DNA of 64,000 nt from Mycobacterium sp. ACS1612 (GTDB lineage Bacteria; Actinomycetota; Actinomycetes; Mycobacteriales; Mycobacteriaceae): positions 62,001 through 126,000 of the forward strand of contig NZ_LZHZ01000063.1 of NCBI RefSeq assembly GCF_001667505.1, in the 5' to 3' direction. The position numbers and the translations under genes are program-made. This document shows, in pieces, positions 53,024 to 62,496 of the stretch. Every line of letters starts with the position of its first letter. Position 1 is the first letter of the stretch. Below the pieces are notes generated by a model. That model did no database searches. It was given only the letters and a program-made list of their open reading frames with translations, and had not been told where the DNA came from.

Positions 53024-53328
53024 CCGCGCGCGATCAGATATGACCCTGCGGCGAGGGCGTCACCGGTGGCGTAGCTGACACCTGACTCTTGCACGCCGAC
53101 ACCGGAGCGGGCGAGTTCTTCGACGCCCTGCGTCGCCATTGCCTGCTGCTGCGAACCGTGCGCGTTGAACGCGGCGGTGGTGGACAGCGATACCGGGTCG
53201 GCGGCGGGCGGCAGGACGGCGGTGACCAACGGCGCGGCGGCGGCGTGGGCGGCGACCATTCTGGCGGCCAGCGCCTCGACGGCAGCGCTCGCCGCGGTCA
53301 GGCCTTCTGGGACGACACGTAACGTCAT
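53020..53328 (-). CDS. PE5: ESX-3 PE protein (PE5)
   Basis: 102 residues from ATG 53328, sharing one base with the eccC3 stop (TGATG); the longer frame lies inside eccC3. The N-terminus MTLRVVPEGLTAASAAVEAL carries the Pro-Glu of PE proteins, followed by a two-helix hairpin. It pairs with PPE4. The length equals the usual PE5 length. Confidence 0.94.
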   Translation of the reverse strand: MTLRVVPEGLTAASAAVEALAARMVAAHAAAAPLVTAVLPPAADPVSLSTTAAFNAHGSQQQAMATQGVEELARSGVGVQESGVSYATGDALAAGSYLIARG

Positions 53329-56300
53329 CAGCGGTACTCCTTTCCATGCGAAGCATGTTCGGCAACAAGCGGATTGACGAGTTGAACAAACGTCGGGTGG
53401 TCCGCGTCGGTGAGCAGCATGCCGCGGCCTGCGGGCAGTCGACTGAATCGGTGGCCGCGGATCTTGCCGCCGTCGTGCGGATTGCCCGACAACATGATCG
53501 TGGTGGCCTGCAGATCGTTGAGCCTGCGCAGCAGCGGCGCGGTCATCACCGCGTGTGCCGACCCCGCCGCACGTGCGGTGACGATGACCCGCAGGCCGAG
53601 GTCGGAGGCTTGCGCCAGCAAGCCGATCAGCGCCGTCCATGGCCGCTGCCCGACGTGGGGTCCGGCGACGGCGGGGCTGTCCGGGATCTGGTCGACGTCA
53701 TCGACGATCAGGTAGTGCGTGTGGCCCTCGTAGGTCCAGTCCCGCAGCTGGTGGGTGTCCAATCCGGCTGGCGGATGACGCTTTTCGAGCAGCGCCGACA
53801 GGCCGAGCATGGCCGGCAGGATTCTGTCGACGTTCGGTGTGTATTCGTTGTCGGCGAACAGCGGTTCGTCGACCAGTTGCAGTCGCCGGTCGATCACCGT
53901 GAACGCGACCTGATCGGGCCGGGAGTGTTCCCGAATGGTCCGGATCAGGTGACGCAGCAGTGTGGTCTTGCCGGACTTCGCGTCGCCGAACACCATCAGC
54001 AGGGGATTGTCGGCGAACTCGACGACGACTGGCGCCAGGTCCTCTTCGCGCTGGCCGATCACCACCCGATCGGTGGCCGGGTACAGCGGCGCGACTGCAG
54101 CCGGGGGCAGGTTGGCAGGCAGCAGCCTGACTTCCGGCGCTGTGACGTCCGGGTACTTGGCGTTGATGGCAGCGATGGACTCGAGCGCAGGACGCGCGAG
54201 CAGGAAGTGTTCGGCGGCCATGGTGAGCCCGCGGCCGGGCTGGTCAGTCGGCACCGTCTCGGCGGGCCTGCGCAACGCGCCGGGCAGCCGGACGTTGCTG
54301 TCGGCAGAGTCGTTGAGCCGCAACTCCAGTCGCAGCCCGAGGCCGTCCCGCATGGCCAGCGGCACTTCGATCCAGTTCGGGGTGGTGATGACCACGTGAA
54401 TGCCGTACGCCATGCCCGTATTGACCAGCTCGGTCACCTTGGCCAGTAGCGGGTTGCGGGTGTTGAATGCGTCGGTGTTGTCGCGGCCGAACGCATAGAG
54501 ATTGTCGATCACGAGGAACACCTCGCCGTAACCGTCATCGCGGTCCGAGGCGCCCCGCAGCTGCCGTGCCCGGAGCAGCTGTTGCAGCTCACCGAACGTG
54601 CGCCGGATCCGTTCAGGTTCCAACGGCGATGCGACGCTGCCGACGTGGGCCAGGTCCTGCAGCTCGCGCAACTGGCCGCCGCCGTAGTCGAGGCAGTAGA
54701 AGGTGACGTCGCGTGGCGAGTGCAACGCGGCCGCGGACAGGATGAACGTCTGCAGGGCAGTCGATTTCCCGGATTTCGGGCCGCCGTGGATGACCAGGTT
54801 TCCGCCCGCAGAAGTGGCGTCGAACACCAGCGGGTCGCGCCGCATCTCGAATGGCTTGTCGATCTCACCGAGCGGCCACCGCCACTGCCGGGCGGGTACC
54901 GACGACCGCTGCACTACGTCGTCGAGGCTGATCGGCTCGTCCAGCGGCTCCAGCCACAGCCGTGGCGCCTTGGGGCCGTAGTGCGCCAACTGGTCGCCGA
55001 TGGTCGCGATCAGCTTGCGTGGGGGCAGCACCTCGATGTCGGTTTCGTCGACGATCACCGTGTCGGGTTCCGGCTCGACGCGCCCGGCGGTGAACACCTG
55101 AGGCTGTGGAAGTGCGTGCACCACAATCGATTTGTCGGCGCGTGGGGGCTCGTAGATGCCGTCGACATAGGTGCTGCGGAACTTGATCGGCATCGCGCCG
55201 GGGGCGGGCACCAGGAAGCCGACGCCTTTGTGCTCGCGGCCCGACTCGATGTGGTAGGCGTCTTCGACGCCGATGATCTGGCGCGAGATGCTGGGACTGG
55301 CCACCTTCAAACCGATGCGGTAGGAGGTGTTCTTGTCGATGTCCTTGATCCGGCCAACGTCCAATGTCTGCGAGGCGAACAGGATGTGGATCCGGAACGA
55401 ACGACCCTTGCGGGCAACGTAATCGAAGAGGTCGGCGTATTCGGGGTGGTCGGCCAGCATCAAAGTGAACTCGTCGGCGACCACGAACAGCGTCGGCAGC
55501 GCCGGCAGATCAGCGGCCGCGCTGGCGGCCGAATTGCGAGCGTTCTCGTACTCGGTCACCGAGTTGAACGCGCTGCCCTGTACCCGCCTGCCCGCTTCCT
55601 TCAGCAACTGTTCGCGGCGAGCCACCTCGCCGCGCAGCGTGTCGGCGAACCGGTCGGCCAGCGAGCGCTTTTCGGCCATGTTGGAGATGACCGCGACCAC
55701 TTGCGGGAAGTGCCGGAAGATGTCGGCACCCGCCTCGCCCTTGAAGTCGGCGTAGATGACGATCAGCCGGTCGGCCGGATGCGTCGTCAGCAGGGACAGC
55801 AGGATCGACATCAACGTCTGCGATTTACCGGACCCGGTCATGCCGATCATCAGACCGTGCGGGCCCATGCCGCCTTCCGCTTCGTCCTTGAGGTCGAAGT
55901 ACAGCGGTTCGCCGGTGGTGGTGACGCCGATCGGGACCCGAAGCTCCTCGTCGCGGTTGCGCGGCGCCCACAGGCTGGCGACGTCGAGTGCCGAGGCGTC
56001 TGGAATCTCGAGCAGCGTGGTGAAGGTGGCGCTGCCGGTGTTTGCCACCCGCGACTGGTTCGGGTGGGTGTCCCAGCGCGCCAACCGCCTGGCGATGTGG
56101 CGCGCATCGTCGGCGCGGAGGTGATCTGCGGTGTCGATGAAAGGCTGCCAGCCGCCGCTGTGCCAGCGTCGGATTGCGCCGTCGACGATCTGTAAGACGG
56201 GCCGCTCAGGGTCTGCGTACTGCTCTCGGTGCGGCGGTGTCGTGGACCGATGAATGACAGTGACGCCCGCAGCGAGGAGCGGCCCGGGATCGGCGTCGGG

Positions 56301-57215
56301 ATTGTCGAGGATGACCAGCCAGTGCTTGGCCGTTTCGGCAGGCGTTCGCAGACCCGACATCTCGGTGCTCAGGTGGCGCGCGGGCCCGACGCCGTCGACT
56401 TCGCCGGACACGTCGACGTGCGGCAACCACTTCAGCCAGGACCAGTCGGAGCTCTCCAAATCTGTTCCCGCGAAGGCGATCCCAAGCACGGTGGGGTCAT
56501 GCCATGTGACGGCCTGCGCCAGCCAGGCGCGCAGCGCGCCACGCACGTCGTCGACGTCACCAAGGACGGTGATCTGCGACAGCTTGTTGACGTCGATGCC
56601 TGCGGGCGCGTTGTGCAGGGTGCGCTGCGTATCGAGCAGTCCCCGCAGCGTGCTGTGCGATACCGGTTCGAGGTCGATCTCGTCGGCGCTGTCTTTGACC
56701 CGCAGTGCGGTGTCGAGCGCAACGTCGTGCAAGCCTGCGCGCAACACGAGGAAGTCGTCGTCGTGCGGATCGCGCTCCCATTGCCGCCGGGTGCCGGGAA
56801 TCGCGGTGAGCGCCAACGGCTCGGGATGCGACCACTCGAGGCGGGCCCGCTGCGCGGCGGCGTGTGCGCGCACGTTGTCGCGAACCACCGAAAGATACCG
56901 CAGGTAGTCGGCGCGCTCGGCGTCGACCTCTTCGGTCCGCATCTTGTTGTCCGAACCGCGGTACAGCGCGGTGGCGGCCAGCAGCAGGACGAACGGGAAG
57001 AACAGCGTCTGCGGGGAGATCAGCCGCATACCCGTGGCCACCAGCGCCACGATCATGCCGACGATCAGGATCACGATCAGATACGGCAACACGCGTCGCA
57101 GCAGAGACGGCGGCACCTGTCGCGGCAACTCCGGCGGCGGCTCGATGGTGATGGCCCCCGCCCGGGTCGCAGGCGCAGGCAACCTGCGGTGCGCTTCGAA
57201 GATCAGACGGCTCAC
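53328..57215 (-). CDS. eccC3: ESX-3 FtsK/SpoIIIE ATPase EccC3
   Basis: 1295 residues in one chain. Two membrane helices at ~38-80 are followed by three ATPase domains with Walker A motifs GMTGSGKSQT (~460), GGPKSGKSTAL (~815) and GDAKSGKTTLL (~1080). VVADEFTLML is Walker B of domain 1. It powers ESX-3 export and recognises substrate C-terminal signals. The start overlaps the eccB3 stop by 4 bp. Confidence 0.96.
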   Translation of the reverse strand: MSRLIFEAHRRLPAPATRAGAITIEPPPELPRQVPPSLLRRVLPYLIVILIVGMIVALVATGMRLISPQTLFFPFVLLLAATALYRGSDNKMRTEEVDAERADYLRYLSVVRDNVRAHAAAQRARLEWSHPEPLALTAIPGTRRQWERDPHDDDFLVLRAGLHDVALDTALRVKDSADEIDLEPVSHSTLRGLLDTQRTLHNAPAGIDVNKLSQITVLGDVDDVRGALRAWLAQAVTWHDPTVLGIAFAGTDLESSDWSWLKWLPHVDVSGEVDGVGPARHLSTEMSGLRTPAETAKHWLVILDNPDADPGPLLAAGVTVIHRSTTPPHREQYADPERPVLQIVDGAIRRWHSGGWQPFIDTADHLRADDARHIARRLARWDTHPNQSRVANTGSATFTTLLEIPDASALDVASLWAPRNRDEELRVPIGVTTTGEPLYFDLKDEAEGGMGPHGLMIGMTGSGKSQTLMSILLSLLTTHPADRLIVIYADFKGEAGADIFRHFPQVVAVISNMAEKRSLADRFADTLRGEVARREQLLKEAGRRVQGSAFNSVTEYENARNSAASAAADLPALPTLFVVADEFTLMLADHPEYADLFDYVARKGRSFRIHILFASQTLDVGRIKDIDKNTSYRIGLKVASPSISRQIIGVEDAYHIESGREHKGVGFLVPAPGAMPIKFRSTYVDGIYEPPRADKSIVVHALPQPQVFTAGRVEPEPDTVIVDETDIEVLPPRKLIATIGDQLAHYGPKAPRLWLEPLDEPISLDDVVQRSSVPARQWRWPLGEIDKPFEMRRDPLVFDATSAGGNLVIHGGPKSGKSTALQTFILSAAALHSPRDVTFYCLDYGGGQLRELQDLAHVGSVASPLEPERIRRTFGELQQLLRARQLRGASDRDDGYGEVFLVIDNLYAFGRDNTDAFNTRNPLLAKVTELVNTGMAYGIHVVITTPNWIEVPLAMRDGLGLRLELRLNDSADSNVRLPGALRRPAETVPTDQPGRGLTMAAEHFLLARPALESIAAINAKYPDVTAPEVRLLPANLPPAAVAPLYPATDRVVIGQREEDLAPVVVEFADNPLLMVFGDAKSGKTTLLRHLIRTIREHSRPDQVAFTVIDRRLQLVDEPLFADNEYTPNVDRILPAMLGLSALLEKRHPPAGLDTHQLRDWTYEGHTHYLIVDDVDQIPDSPAVAGPHVGQRPWTALIGLLAQASDLGLRVIVTARAAGSAHAVMTAPLLRRLNDLQATTIMLSGNPHDGGKIRGHRFSRLPAGRGMLLTDADHPTFVQLVNPLVAEHASHGKEYR

Positions 57216-58672
57216 GGCTTTTCGCTCCGGTCAGATGGCAGGGCGTCGTGTGCCAACAATGCGTCGGCGCGCGACAAGGTCGGGCCCGCCGCGAATTGAG
57301 ACAGCATCGACCAGGGAATCGGCAGCGGCTCGGCGCCGAGGCCGAGCGCGGCAGCGGCCTTCGCGTCGTCGATGCCGTAGCGGACACCGGTGTCGCTGAC
57401 CCAGAACAGCGAGCCGGCGCTGTCGACCAGATAGCCGGCGCCCGGCCACAAGGCCACCCGGTTCGGGGAGCCGACGAGTGCGACGGTGTGCAGTCCGTCA
57501 GGCAGCGGAACGGTGGAGCCCGACAGCAGCATCACCGAACTCGTCGTCGCACCTCGGGGTTTCGCCCATTGCAGGCACGTCACCGGGTTGTCCGTGGCGT
57601 CAACGACGGTCACGCGGTCCGCCGGGTATGCGTCGGTGTCAATGCCGCGCGCCATCGGTAGCCGCGCCACCTCGTCGGCATCGAGGCGCGGGGGCTTTTC
57701 GAGACCAAACGAGTTGGTGTTGCGCAGGATCGCCGCGAGCACCTCGGAGATGGGTTGCAGGCCGTCACTGAGCACTACGTAGTACCTGATGGTGTTGTCG
57801 GCCTCGTAGGCGGCGACGACGGCACCCACCGGCGCCGCGGACGGCAGTGGGAACTGCGGCGGTTCACCGGCACGCGGAATTGCGGGCGCAGTGAGAGCGG
57901 CGCCCTCAGAGATCGCGTTGAACAGTCCGGTGGCGATGGGACGCGGCACCGGGATGTCCGTACCGAAGCCAAGCGCATCGGTGACGGCACGGTCGGCGAG
58001 ATCGACCGCACTGCGCCTGCCGTTCCACAGCAGCCAACTGCGGCCGTCGTGCTGCACGAGAACGGTATGCGCGGACGGCAGTTCGGTCGCCCGTCCGCCG
58101 CCCGTCCCGGGGCGACCGGCGATCACCGTGACCCCTGGCGCAACGGAGTCGTCGCAGAGAATCCACTGTGCGTCGCGAGATATGCTCTGCACCAACCGCT
58201 CTGGGGCACCCGGGACGCCGAGCAGGTTGCCCCTGGCGAACTTGTCGAGTTCGCTGGACTTCACGCTGGTCGGGTTGTCCGGCCGCCCGGCGATCAACCG
58301 CGCGGAGGCCAGATTCAGCACCGGATGCAGGCGCTCGCCGACCTTCACGTAGAGCGCCGCGGTCGACCGGTCCGCCAGCACCGTGTCGTTACCCGCCACA
58401 CCCGACGGCCGGATCAGCGAGAAGACGAAGCAGCCGGCGAGGCCGGTGATCAGGATCAGCGCGCCGACCAGGACAGCGCGGGTCTGCGTGCGCAGCGGGT
58501 CGACCAGCATTCTGGTGTCGTGCAGCGCGACGCCGGATGCGATGCGGCGCATGACAAACCGCCAACCCGACACCTGGTGCCGGGTGACGAAGCCGCGGCG
58601 GTACACCACGCTGTCGGGGTTGTCGTTCACCGGTGTCCGTGAGGAGAACTCCCGCCGATCCTGCCCGGTCAA
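57212..58672 (-). CDS. eccB3: ESX-3 membrane component EccB3
   Basis: 486 residues. The N-terminus MTGQDRREFSSRTPVNDNP matches the EccB3 family style and is reached only from a TTG start at 58672, which overlaps the eccA3 stop (TTGA). One membrane helix (VLVGALILITGLAGCFVFSL, ~70-90) is followed by a large outside domain with repeat units, which forms the periplasmic part of the ESX complex. Confidence 0.94.
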   Translation of the reverse strand: MTGQDRREFSSRTPVNDNPDSVVYRRGFVTRHQVSGWRFVMRRIASGVALHDTRMLVDPLRTQTRAVLVGALILITGLAGCFVFSLIRPSGVAGNDTVLADRSTAALYVKVGERLHPVLNLASARLIAGRPDNPTSVKSSELDKFARGNLLGVPGAPERLVQSISRDAQWILCDDSVAPGVTVIAGRPGTGGGRATELPSAHTVLVQHDGRSWLLWNGRRSAVDLADRAVTDALGFGTDIPVPRPIATGLFNAISEGAALTAPAIPRAGEPPQFPLPSAAPVGAVVAAYEADNTIRYYVVLSDGLQPISEVLAAILRNTNSFGLEKPPRLDADEVARLPMARGIDTDAYPADRVTVVDATDNPVTCLQWAKPRGATTSSVMLLSGSTVPLPDGLHTVALVGSPNRVALWPGAGYLVDSAGSLFWVSDTGVRYGIDDAKAAAALGLGAEPLPIPWSMLSQFAAGPTLSRADALLAHDALPSDRSEKP

Positions 58673-60492
58673 TTCGGCACCGGTAGGCCGAGGCCGCGAA
58701 GCAGCGACGCGGCAGACGAGTTCACGTCGTCCGCGGTGATGGTCATCAACTCGTCATCGGTGAACTCTGCTGTCTCCGAGTGGTCGAGGCGGTATTCCCG
58801 CTCTTCCTCGGACCGTTCGACGAGGTTGCGGACGAATCGGCCGTTGCCTGCGATGTCGAGACTGCGCCGCGCCACCCCTGCCGCGTCGGGCGTGGTGGCG
58901 TTGGCGAGGTGGCCGAAGAGTTTCTCCATATCGGCGAGTGCCGCCGGTTCGAACACGCTGTCTCGCTTTTCTGCCATCCGGGTTGCGATCTCGACGAGTT
59001 CGTCCGCGGAGTACGACGGGAAGTCGATGCTTCGGGTGAAGCGCGACCGCAGCCCCTCATTCGTGTCGAGGAAGTGGTCGAGGTCCTTGCGGTAACCGGC
59101 GACGATGACCACGAGTCGGTCACGGTCGTTCTCCATTCTGGCCAGCAGGGTGTCGATGGCGACAAGGCCGAAGTCGTTCTTGGCGCCGGTGGAGACCAGG
59201 GCGTAGGCCTCGTCGAGAAACAGCACACCGTCGAGCGCGCTGTCGATGATCGCGTTCGTCTTGGCTTCTGTCTCGCCGATGTGCTGACCGATCAGGTCGG
59301 CGCGGTGCACCTCCCGCACGGTCTCCTTTTTCAACAGGCCGAGGCCGCAGTAGATCTTGGCGACGACCCGGGCGATCGTCGTCTTACCGGTGCCGGGCGG
59401 GCCTGCGAACACCAGATGGTTGGTACGCTGAGCGACCGTCAGCCCGCGCTCCTGGCGCCGGATCGCCATGGCCACCGAGCTTTTCAGCCGGGCCACCTGG
59501 TACTTCACTTCATCGAGCCCGATGAACTCGGCGAGTTCGGCCTCCGCCTCGATGAGCAGATGCGCCTTCCGTTCCTTGGCGCCGGGATCGACGAACTCCG
59601 CTTCGGTGGGCTCGGAATCCGGATTCCACGGGTCGGTGCGCGCCTCGATCCGCGCGGCCGTGGTGGTGGCCAACCCGAACGACGAATCCGACAGCGCATC
59701 TTCGATGTTCGCGTTCTCAGGGTGGGCCGCATAGAGATCCTGCAGCAGTTCGTCGGCGTCGTCGTCCTCCCCCTGAGCGCGCAGCGAAAGCGCCTTCGCC
59801 AGCGCACCGTCGACGGCCGCAACCACAATCGGACCGTCGGGTTCTTCCAGGTGCGACAGCGCGGGCGCGAACATACCGAGGCGGGCCAACGCGATGCCGA
59901 GCGTCACCCGGGCGGCGTGTCGGAAGAACTCGTCGAGTGAACCGTCGTTGACGACGCCGGTGAGCAACCGCACCACATCGGACCACCGTTCGGTGCGGTA
60001 GCAGAGGGCCACCCGCAGCCACAGCGCGTTGCGCCAGTCCGGTCGCCGGTCGAGCACGTCGCCGATTTGCCGATCGGCGTCGGCAAACTTACCTGCCGCG
60101 GAAAGCGTTGCCGCGTAGGCCAATTGGAAGTCGTCACGATCGGTGGCACGCAACTGTAGGTAGAGACCGGTGTCGTAGGTGAACCCGAGTGTGCGGGGCG
60201 CGAGGCCGATTTCGCGCTGCAGCAGTCCCGCCGTGCCCACCGTCCGCCAGATCGATTCGACGACGCAGGCGTTCATCTCGCCCGCCGCGGCCAGGCCGGT
60301 CCACGCATCGCACTGTTCGTGCGCGACCCGCGTCAACGCGGCGAACCCCGATCGGGCGGCGGTCAGATCGGCGGGACGCCGCCGGTCGTGGACCGACAGA
60401 CCGAGGGCGCGGCAGCAGGTCGCGAATCGGCCCACGACGTCACGGTCGGCCCTGGTCGAGGCATGAGGGGCCGACAGAGTGTCACTCTCCAC
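58669..60492 (-). CDS. eccA3: ESX-3 AAA+ ATPase EccA3
   Basis: 607 residues. The N-terminal TPR-like helical half (~1-290) starts after DVVGRFATCCRALGLSVHD. The C-terminal CbbX-type AAA+ domain has Walker A GPPGTGKTT (~363-371) and Walker B LDGVLFLDEAYAL. It is a cytosolic ATPase that probably recycles EspG-PE/PPE complexes. It is the first gene of the 11-gene ESX-3 operon. Two TTAGC-N9-GCTAA palindromes directly upstream suggest metal-dependent repression of the whole unit. Confidence 0.95.
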   Translation of the reverse strand: MESDTLSAPHASTRADRDVVGRFATCCRALGLSVHDRRRPADLTAARSGFAALTRVAHEQCDAWTGLAAAGEMNACVVESIWRTVGTAGLLQREIGLAPRTLGFTYDTGLYLQLRATDRDDFQLAYAATLSAAGKFADADRQIGDVLDRRPDWRNALWLRVALCYRTERWSDVVRLLTGVVNDGSLDEFFRHAARVTLGIALARLGMFAPALSHLEEPDGPIVVAAVDGALAKALSLRAQGEDDDADELLQDLYAAHPENANIEDALSDSSFGLATTTAARIEARTDPWNPDSEPTEAEFVDPGAKERKAHLLIEAEAELAEFIGLDEVKYQVARLKSSVAMAIRRQERGLTVAQRTNHLVFAGPPGTGKTTIARVVAKIYCGLGLLKKETVREVHRADLIGQHIGETEAKTNAIIDSALDGVLFLDEAYALVSTGAKNDFGLVAIDTLLARMENDRDRLVVIVAGYRKDLDHFLDTNEGLRSRFTRSIDFPSYSADELVEIATRMAEKRDSVFEPAALADMEKLFGHLANATTPDAAGVARRSLDIAGNGRFVRNLVERSEEEREYRLDHSETAEFTDDELMTITADDVNSSAASLLRGLGLPVPN

Positions 60493-60505
60493 GACGTCCC
60501 CTTAC

Positions 60506-60554
60506 TTAGCCATGCCTTAGCTAACTCGGGTGAAGTTAGCATTGCATAAGCTAA
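60506..60554. promoter_or_regulatory. Two TTAGC-N9-GCTAA palindromes, probable IdeR-type iron boxes
   Basis: Site 1 (60506-60524, ttagccatgccttagctaa) and site 2 (60536-60554, ttagcattgcataagctaa) are both 19 bp with identical 5-bp arms and lie exactly 30 bp apart. They match the IdeR consensus TTAGGTTAGGCTAACCTAA at 12 and 13 of 19 positions. The site-1/site-2 inner arms also form GCTAAC-N9-GTTAGC. They lie 14-62 bp before eccA3 and also upstream of the divergent LLM gene. Confidence 0.7.
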
Positions 60555-60618
60555 GTGTCGAGACGTACGTCCCACTGCCAACGGAATAAACGCGGCCCCG
60601 CCTCCGTCAACACAAAGC

Positions 60619-61542
60619 GTGACTATTCGACTTGGACTGCAGATTCCGAACTTCACCTACGGCGCGCCCGTCGCCGAGCTTTTCCCGGCCGTCAAGGCGC
60701 AGGCCAAGGAGGCGGAAGACGCCGGTTTCGACACCGTGCTCGTGATGGACCACTTCTATCAACTGCCGACGCTGGGCGAACACGACGAGCCGATGTTGGA
60801 GGCCTACACGACGTTGGGTGCGTTGGCGTCCGCGACCGAGACGGTGCAGCTTTCGACGTTGGTCACCGGCAACACGTACCGGAACCCCACTCTGCTGGCC
60901 AAGGAGATCACCACGCTCGACGTGGTCAGCGGCGGGCGGGCGATCTTGGGCATCGGCGCGGGCTGGTTCGAACTGGAGCACCAGCAGTTGGGCTTCGAGT
61001 TCGGCACGTTCACGGAACGGTTCGAGAAGCTCGAGGAGGCGCTGCAGATCATCATCCCGATGACTCACGGTGAGCGGCCGAGCTTTTCGGGCAAGTGGTA
61101 TCACACCGAGAACGCGGTCAACGAGCCGCGGTTGCGAGACCACATTCCGGTGATGCTCGGTGGCAGTGGCGAGAAGAAGACCTTCCGGATGGCCGCGCAG
61201 TACGCCGACCACCTCAACATCATCGCGGGCATGCCGGAGCTTCCCGGCAAGCTTCGCGCGTTGCATGATCGGTGCGCCGAAGCCGGTCGCGATCCGTCGA
61301 CGCTGGAGACAAGTTGCCTGCTGACCGCGGTGGTCGACGGGTTCGAATCGCACCGGGCCATCGACGAGGCCCGCGGCGACCGCGCCGTCTCTGGGTCGCC
61401 CGAGCAGATCGCCGACGAGATCAAGCGTCGGGTGCTCGATGTCGGCATCGACGGCGTGATCATCAACCTGCCGACGCATCGCCACCAGCCGGGACTGATC
61501 ACCAAGGTCGGCGAGGCGCTGCGGCCGCTGGTCAGTGCTTGA
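60619..61542 (+). CDS. LLM-class F420-dependent oxidoreductase
   Basis: 307 residues from GTG 60619. A luciferase-like TIM barrel: IRLGLQIPNFTYGAP at the start, DAGFDTVLVMDHFYQLP, then GRAILGIGAGWFELEHQQLG, which is typical of the F420-binding LLM group (TIGR03560-like). It uses F420H2 or FMN to reduce an unknown substrate. It is divergent from the ESX-3 operon, and the probable iron boxes lie between the two. The 3' end overlaps the convergent methyltransferase by 11 bp. Confidence 0.88.
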   Translation: MTIRLGLQIPNFTYGAPVAELFPAVKAQAKEAEDAGFDTVLVMDHFYQLPTLGEHDEPMLEAYTTLGALASATETVQLSTLVTGNTYRNPTLLAKEITTLDVVSGGRAILGIGAGWFELEHQQLGFEFGTFTERFEKLEEALQIIIPMTHGERPSFSGKWYHTENAVNEPRLRDHIPVMLGGSGEKKTFRMAAQYADHLNIIAGMPELPGKLRALHDRCAEAGRDPSTLETSCLLTAVVDGFESHRAIDEARGDRAVSGSPEQIADEIKRRVLDVGIDGVIINLPTHRHQPGLITKVGEALRPLVSA

Positions 61543-62425
61543 CGGCGCTGACCAGGCTGATGTTGCCGATCATCGCGCCGGCTTCGGAGTCGGGCGCGGG
61601 CACCGGCCTGCCGAACGCGCGCAGCTGATACGCCAACGGGGTGGCCACCGCCTGCCAGCCACGGCTGCCGAACCACTCGTGTGCGGGTGCGTGCTGCTCG
61701 TTGTAGACGAGGGTGTAGAAGGTGCGGTCGGTGGCGCCGGTGACCTCCTCGTCGCGTCTGGCCGCGAAGATGTTGGCGTCCAGCGGCTCCGACTCCTCGA
61801 CAGCGAGGTGGCTGCCCGAAGCGGCGAGCGATTCGATACCGGTGAACAACTGGTGCTGCGCGCTGGCGGGCAGGTAGATCAGCAGCCCCTCGGCGATCCA
61901 CGCTGACGGCTTCGAAGGGTCGAATCCGCTGTCGCGCAACACCTTCGGCCAGTCGCTGCGCAGGTCGACAGCGATCTCCCTGCGGTCGGCGGTGGGTGTG
62001 TCGCCGTGGGCGGACAGCGCCTGCCGTTTGAACTCGAGCACCTGCGGCTGATCGAGTTCGAACACCACGGTGCCGTCGGGCCACGGCAGCCGGTAACCGC
62101 GCGAGTCCAACCCGGCGGCCAGCAACACGATTTGGCGCACTCCCGCTTCCGCGGCCGCGGTGAAGTAGGTGTCGAAGTACCTGGTGCGCACGCCCTGGAA
62201 GTTGATGAAGTAGTCCCCGAACTCGGTCCGCAGCGGATGCTCGGGGGCGCCGCCGTCGAGTAGCTCCGCCCACTCGCCGCCCACGGCGCGGCAAAACACC
62301 TCGGCGTACGGGTCGACCGCTGCAGGGTTGGCCTTCTGCGCCTCCAAAGCCCGTGCCGCGGCGACGAACAAAGCAGTGTTGCCGACGCTCGTCGTGATGT
62401 CCCAGGTGTCGTTATCGGTACGCAC
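61532..62425 (-). CDS. SAM-dependent methyltransferase (Rv0281-like, TIGR00027 family)
   Basis: 297 residues of the leucine carboxyl methyltransferase-like mycobacterial family: TTSVGNTALFVAAARALE at the start, ALEAQKANPAAVDPYAEVFC, motif I IVLLAAGLDSRGYRL, the FELDQPQVLEFK strand, and AEGLLIYLP. This family is greatly expanded in mycobacteria, often with unknown acceptors. Rv0281 is recalled next to ESX-3 in M. tuberculosis, consistent with this place. Confidence 0.9.
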   Translation of the reverse strand: MRTDNDTWDITTSVGNTALFVAAARALEAQKANPAAVDPYAEVFCRAVGGEWAELLDGGAPEHPLRTEFGDYFINFQGVRTRYFDTYFTAAAEAGVRQIVLLAAGLDSRGYRLPWPDGTVVFELDQPQVLEFKRQALSAHGDTPTADRREIAVDLRSDWPKVLRDSGFDPSKPSAWIAEGLLIYLPASAQHQLFTGIESLAASGSHLAVEESEPLDANIFAARRDEEVTGATDRTFYTLVYNEQHAPAHEWFGSRGWQAVATPLAYQLRAFGRPVPAPDSEAGAMIGNISLVSAVKH

Positions 62426-62496
62426 GTACGCGTTTATACGCTCCGATGCTGGACGGTTCTCTCAGGCTGGTTCGGTGGCAAATCCGACCAGGCGCC

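Noticed and set aside
53328..53640. Upstream extension of PE5
   Set aside because: Lies inside eccC3; the PE motif starts at 53328.
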